64,000 bases of DNA, from contig QEKJ01000010.1 of the NCBI GenBank assembly GCA_003096535.1, positions 1 through 64,000 of the forward strand, written 5' to 3'. Every line of letters starts with the position of its first letter. Positions within the stretch are counted from its first letter, which is position 1. Position numbers and translations under genes: made by a program. This stretch comes from Agathobaculum butyriciproducens (GTDB lineage Bacteria > Bacillota > Clostridia > Oscillospirales > Butyricicoccaceae). This document shows, piece after piece, positions 61,011-64,000 of the stretch. A model generated the notes under the pieces. It saw only the letters and a program-made list of their open reading frames with translations, had not been told where the DNA came from and searched no databases.

Positions 61011-61052
61011 AAAAAACCTCCTGTCTTCAGAAAGAAGGCAGGAGGTTTTTGC
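61011..61052 (+). terminator. Terminator after the EamA permease
   Basis: AAAAAACCTCCTGTCTTC pairs with a GAAGGCAGGAGGTTTTT arm, which also suits termination from the minus strand. Confidence 0.88.
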
Positions 61053-61153
61053 AATCATTCAAAACGGCGAAAGAGAGATGATGATGAAGTCCAAAGGGTA
61101 GAAACGCAGGGATGCAGTTCGGACGGTGCCGGATTGCAGCCGGTTTGCTGAAT

Positions 61154-61813
61154 TTACAATCCCAAATCCTTAAACCGCGAATACATGGACTGTGCGCCGT
61201 ACAGTGCCGCCACCGGATTGTGCTGCAGTACCCGGTCCTTGACGATCATAACCGTTGTCGGAACCTTGCTGTGGCGCAGAAACAGGGTATCATGTCCGAC
61301 GCACAGACCAATCACGATGTTGAAATCGCAGCCGTGCGCGGCAAGCGTCTTGGCCTGCATGATCGGGTTGCACATGGACTCGTGTCCGCAGCCGCCGTTG
61401 AGCTTTTTCTCGTTCGGCACGCCGATCTCGGTCTTGTCCTGTGCACCGACCTTGCAGCCGACCGTGAAATATTCGATGCCCTTTGCCTTGAGAATACGGG
61501 CGAAGATGGAAGTCTCTCGCATCAGACCGACGCAGGACGCGATGCCGATCTTTTTATAACCCATGCGCTTGATGAACTCGATGGTTTCCTCGACACGGGT
61601 CAGGCGGCCGTAAAACTCGCCTTCAATGCACGCGGAGGTGCGGGCAATCAGACCCTGTTCCGGGTCGTTGCGGTAGATTTCAAGTGTTTCCTCGAGCAGT
61701 GCCTTATCTACGTTCGTCGTCAAGCAGAACGGCGGGTACTGCTCCTCGCTGGCCGAACGGCAGCCGAGTCTGCTGCAGTCCGAGCAGCTGTGTGTGCATT
61801 TCAGTTCCGACAT
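61154..61813 (-). CDS. DUF1847 cysteine-rich protein
   Basis: 219 residues. N-terminal CTHSCSDCSRLGC cluster and further conserved Cys (TSACIEGEF, IASCVGLMRE, VGCKVG, NGGCGHESMCNP, GLCVGHD), typical of DUF1847, which may bind metal or a cluster. Function unknown. It is 26 bp after the solute-binding protein gene in an ABC-transporter operon, so it likely handles the imported compound. GGGAGGAAAGG precedes the ATG. Confidence 0.9.
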   Translation of the reverse strand: MSELKCTHSCSDCSRLGCRSASEEQYPPFCLTTNVDKALLEETLEIYRNDPEQGLIARTSACIEGEFYGRLTRVEETIEFIKRMGYKKIGIASCVGLMRETSIFARILKAKGIEYFTVGCKVGAQDKTEIGVPNEKKLNGGCGHESMCNPIMQAKTLAAHGCDFNIVIGLCVGHDTLFLRHSKVPTTVMIVKDRVLQHNPVAALYGAQSMYSRFKDLGL

Positions 61814-61839
61814 AATCCTTTCCTCCCTGTAAAACGATG

Positions 61840-63027
61840 TTATGCCTTTGCGTTTGTGTCCTGTGCGGGCTTGATGATTTTGCCGCTGCAGCAGTCGTCC
61901 TCAGCCTCGGCTGCTGCTGCCGGCTGGAAGCTAACAGAGGAGGCCTTTGTGGATTTAGTGGCGGTATCGGTGGAAGCGTCGCTCTCTGGTGCATCCGGAA
62001 CATCATCGAAGAAGATATATGCATTGTCTGCGAACTTGGTCGCATCGGTGCCTTCCTTGAGCACGCCAATCTGGGTCAGCTCCTCGGCGTTCTGCTTGAG
62101 TGCGTCATAGCCGCCCTGAACCGAAGGCTTGTAGTTGTAGGTCTTGAGAATCTGTGCGCAGAAGTCCGCGTCGCCGGAGACATACTCCTTTTCGGTGATG
62201 ATCTTTGCGGTCTCGTCCGGGTTTTCCTGTACCCACTGAGATGCCTTCTGTACGGCACGGGTGAAGGCTGCTGCAGCCTTCGGGTTCTCCTCAGCCAGCT
62301 TGCTGGTGACGAATGCTGCGCAGCAGTACTCGTCCTTGTACTCGGGATCGGTTGCGGTGTCGATGAGAGCGGTCAGACCGTACTGCTCCTCTGCAATAGA
62401 AGCCGCCGGGTCGCCGAGTGCGATTGCGTCAACGGCACCGTTCTGTAGTGCCTGTGCAAGATCGTTGCGGGAGTAAACCGAGAATTCAACCTCCATGTTC
62501 TGGTCGGTCACGCCGATGCCTGCCGCGCTCAGCGAGCGCTTGGAGACAACGGTTGCCGCGTCAGCCAGACCGGGTACGCCGATCTTCTTGCCCTTGAGGT
62601 CGGCAATGCTTTTGATGTTGCTGCCACCGGGTACGAGCAGCTTGGTGCAGCCGGTGTGCAGGCCGGTGGTGAACTTGATGGGCAGGCCGTTCTCGAGCGG
62701 CTGGAGCATTTTGCCGATCAGGCCCATGCCGACATCAACCTGATCCGCGCCGATGGCCTCGGAAACGTGTGCCGCGTCAACCGTTACCTGCTCAATGTCC
62801 AGACCTTCGTCCTCAAAGTAGCCGTTCTCGATCGCGATGTACATCGGTGCGGCACAGAGAGAAGGAGAGTAGATCAGACGCAGGTGGGTTGCGCCGGAAT
62901 CGGCGGAATCTGCTGCCGTGGAAGCGTCCGAATTGCTGCTTGAGCCGCCGCAGGCGGTAAGCGAGAGTGTCAGTGCAGCTGCGAGAAGTCCGCTTGCCGC
63001 TCGAAATAAAATACCGTTCTTTTTCAT
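61840..63027 (-). CDS. ABC transporter solute-binding lipoprotein (SsuA/NMT1 type) with Cys-rich tail
   Basis: 395 residues. Lipoprotein signal with lipobox LTACGG, then an NMT1/SsuA-like fold (RLIYSPSLCAAPMYIAIENGYFEDEGLD as start region; LVPGGSNIKSIADLKGKKIGVPG). After the fold (about 340) a low-complexity tail of about 50 residues ends with DDCCSGKIIKPAQ, unusual for the family. Start MKKNGIL has AAAGGAC upstream. Substrates of the family include sulfonates, nitrate and thiamine precursors; none can be chosen here. Confidence 0.9.
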   Translation of the reverse strand: MKKNGILFRAASGLLAAALTLSLTACGGSSSNSDASTAADSADSGATHLRLIYSPSLCAAPMYIAIENGYFEDEGLDIEQVTVDAAHVSEAIGADQVDVGMGLIGKMLQPLENGLPIKFTTGLHTGCTKLLVPGGSNIKSIADLKGKKIGVPGLADAATVVSKRSLSAAGIGVTDQNMEVEFSVYSRNDLAQALQNGAVDAIALGDPAASIAEEQYGLTALIDTATDPEYKDEYCCAAFVTSKLAEENPKAAAAFTRAVQKASQWVQENPDETAKIITEKEYVSGDADFCAQILKTYNYKPSVQGGYDALKQNAEELTQIGVLKEGTDATKFADNAYIFFDDVPDAPESDASTDTATKSTKASSVSFQPAAAAEAEDDCCSGKIIKPAQDTNAKA

Positions 63028-63098
63028 GGTTTTCTGTCCTTTCAAGGAAAATATATAATAAAAACAATAATAATGAATGTGCGTTCTTTAATACGATC

Positions 63099-63878
63099 TT
63101 AAATGTAGTAGTTGGGCTCTTTGATTGTGCCGCCGTAATGGAGCTGACGAAGGATCTCCGCACGGTAGTGAAGAAAATCCTCCGAGCTGCGTGCTCTCGG
63201 GCGGGCCAACTTGATATCCAGCGTGCCGGTGATGCGTCCCGGTCGGGGTGTCATAACGACCACCTTGTCCGAAAGATACACGGCCTCATCCACATCATGC
63301 GTTACCATGATGGCGGTCATGCCGGTTTCCTTCCAGATGCGCAGGATCTCGTCCTGCATGTTCATGCGGGTGAAGGCATCGAGTGCACCGAGCGGCTCAT
63401 CGAGCAGGAGCACCTTGGGCTTGCCAACGAGTGCTCTTGCGAGAGACGCGCGCTGGCACATGCCGCCGGAAAGCTGGTGCGGATACGAATGCTCGAAGCC
63501 CTTGAGGCCGACCATCTCGATAAATTCGTCTACGCGGTTCTTTTCCTGCTTGTAGATGCCGCGGGCGCGCAGACCGAACGCGATATTATCGTAAATCGAC
63601 AGCCACGGGAACAGCGTGTGCTCCTGAAACATGAAGCCGCGGTCTGCACCGGGGGCCTTGATAGGTGTACCGTCCAGCGTCAGGCTGCCGTCATCCATCG
63701 GAATCAGACCGGAGATCAAACGCAGCAGCGTGGACTTGCCGCAGCCGGACGGTCCGATCAGCGAAACGAACGAACCGGCGGGAATATCGAGCGAAACATT
63801 GTCGAGAGCGGTAATGCGCTCTCCGGTGGGATTGACAAAATGCTTGGATACACCCGAAATCGAAATACTTCCTACCAT
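63099..63878 (-). CDS. ABC transporter ATP-binding protein (SsuB/TauB type)
   Basis: 259 residues. Walker A GPSGCGKSTLLR, Q-loop FMFQEHTLFPWLS, signature LSGGMCQRASLARAL (one Cys in place of the usual Gln/Arg), Walker B VLLLDEPLGALD and H-loop MVTHDVDEAVYLSD. ATG 63878 (AAAGGAG 7 bp upstream) overlaps the permease stop. It powers the importer with the permease and lipoprotein. Confidence 0.95.
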   Translation of the reverse strand: MVGSISISGVSKHFVNPTGERITALDNVSLDIPAGSFVSLIGPSGCGKSTLLRLISGLIPMDDGSLTLDGTPIKAPGADRGFMFQEHTLFPWLSIYDNIAFGLRARGIYKQEKNRVDEFIEMVGLKGFEHSYPHQLSGGMCQRASLARALVGKPKVLLLDEPLGALDAFTRMNMQDEILRIWKETGMTAIMVTHDVDEAVYLSDKVVVMTPRPGRITGTLDIKLARPRARSSEDFLHYRAEILRQLHYGGTIKEPNYYI

Positions 63879-64000
63879 TTGATAACTCCTTTCTGCCATG
63901 CGAGCACGCGGTCGCGGAACTTGAACAGCAGCGTGATGAGAATGAAGAAGGTGACTGCAATGATGATCAGTCCGGCATATACGTTGGCATATGCCATCAT
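63872..64000 (-). CDS. ABC transporter permease, C-terminal end (partial)
   Basis: Only the last 42 residues are visible: MMAYANVYAGLIIIAV-like helix (the window reads AGLIIAVTFFILITLLFKFRDRV) and WQKGVIKW, the end of an SsuC/BPD-type permease. It continues beyond the right edge, and its stop overlaps the ATPase start. Confidence 0.85.
   Translation of the reverse strand: MMAYANVYAGLIIIAVTFFILITLLFKFRDRVLAWQKGVIKW

Overview
The window looks like a chromosome segment of a Gram-positive Clostridia bacterium. The evidence is the ctsR-mcsA-mcsB-clpC heat-shock operon, the ylxM-ffh-rpsP-khpA-rimM-trmD block, the rplU-prp-rpmA-obgE block in which L27 carries a cleavable N-terminal extension, a PadR/DUF1700/DUF4097/PspC envelope operon, yfmF-yfmH and lgt, and strong sigma-A promoters of the TTGACA-N17-TATAAT type. 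Moderately high GC, near-exclusive CCG proline codons in the core genes and an electron-transfer flavoprotein suggest an anaerobic gut butyrate-producer relative (Oscillospirales, Butyricicoccus/Agathobaculum-like). The family placement is inference.

Layout: 1-6.3 kb holds the end of etfA, the clpC stress operon read leftward, and a ferredoxin. 6.4-7.3 kb is a large non-coding foldback repeat. 7.7-10.7 kb holds a cation/proton antiporter, a membrane protein, an ArsC/Spx-like protein and two tRNA-Ser genes. 10.68-25.57 kb is an integrated island in the 3' end of tRNA-Ser(GCT), bounded by a 43-bp identical direct repeat (attL/attR). It carries an apparently intact tyrosine integrase, a truncated Y-family polymerase, a four-gene transport and peptidase/deacylase operon with foreign codon use, a truncated second integrase fused head-on to a truncated and frameshifted cas9, a divergent tracrRNA-like gene with its own promoter and terminator, an XRE regulator and three zinc-ribbon/membrane genes. 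25.6-31.7 kb holds a solute-binding-protein remnant, a MITE-like element, a DUF5662 gene, and a solute-binding lipoprotein paired with a transmembrane GGDEF-EAL protein. 31.7-36 kb is the SRP/ribosome-maturation operon, 36-38.7 kb the envelope-stress operon, and 38.9-49.4 kb a run of co-directional housekeeping genes (ddl, murI, argS, ctp, prmA, rsmE). Three tRNAs and another large foldback follow. 50.8-55.1 kb holds yfmF-yfmH-lgt-folD, 55.1-55.4 kb a candidate type I toxin-antitoxin locus, and 55.6-61 kb rpiA, rplU-prp-rpmA, obgE and a permease. The right end is an SsuABC-like ABC transporter with DUF1847, running off the edge.

Most notable signals: (1) a tracrRNA-like gene that looks intact beside a dead type II cas9, with no CRISPR array in the window; (2) a family of about 150-300-nt structured elements in three gene junctions, in which hairpin arms change while pairing is kept; (3) a family of up to about 900-bp non-coding foldback elements in three copies, one inside the khpA-rimM operon gap; (4) a par/TxpA-like convergent toxin-antitoxin locus too small for ordinary gene calling. 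All calls rest on reading the sequence; no database search was run.
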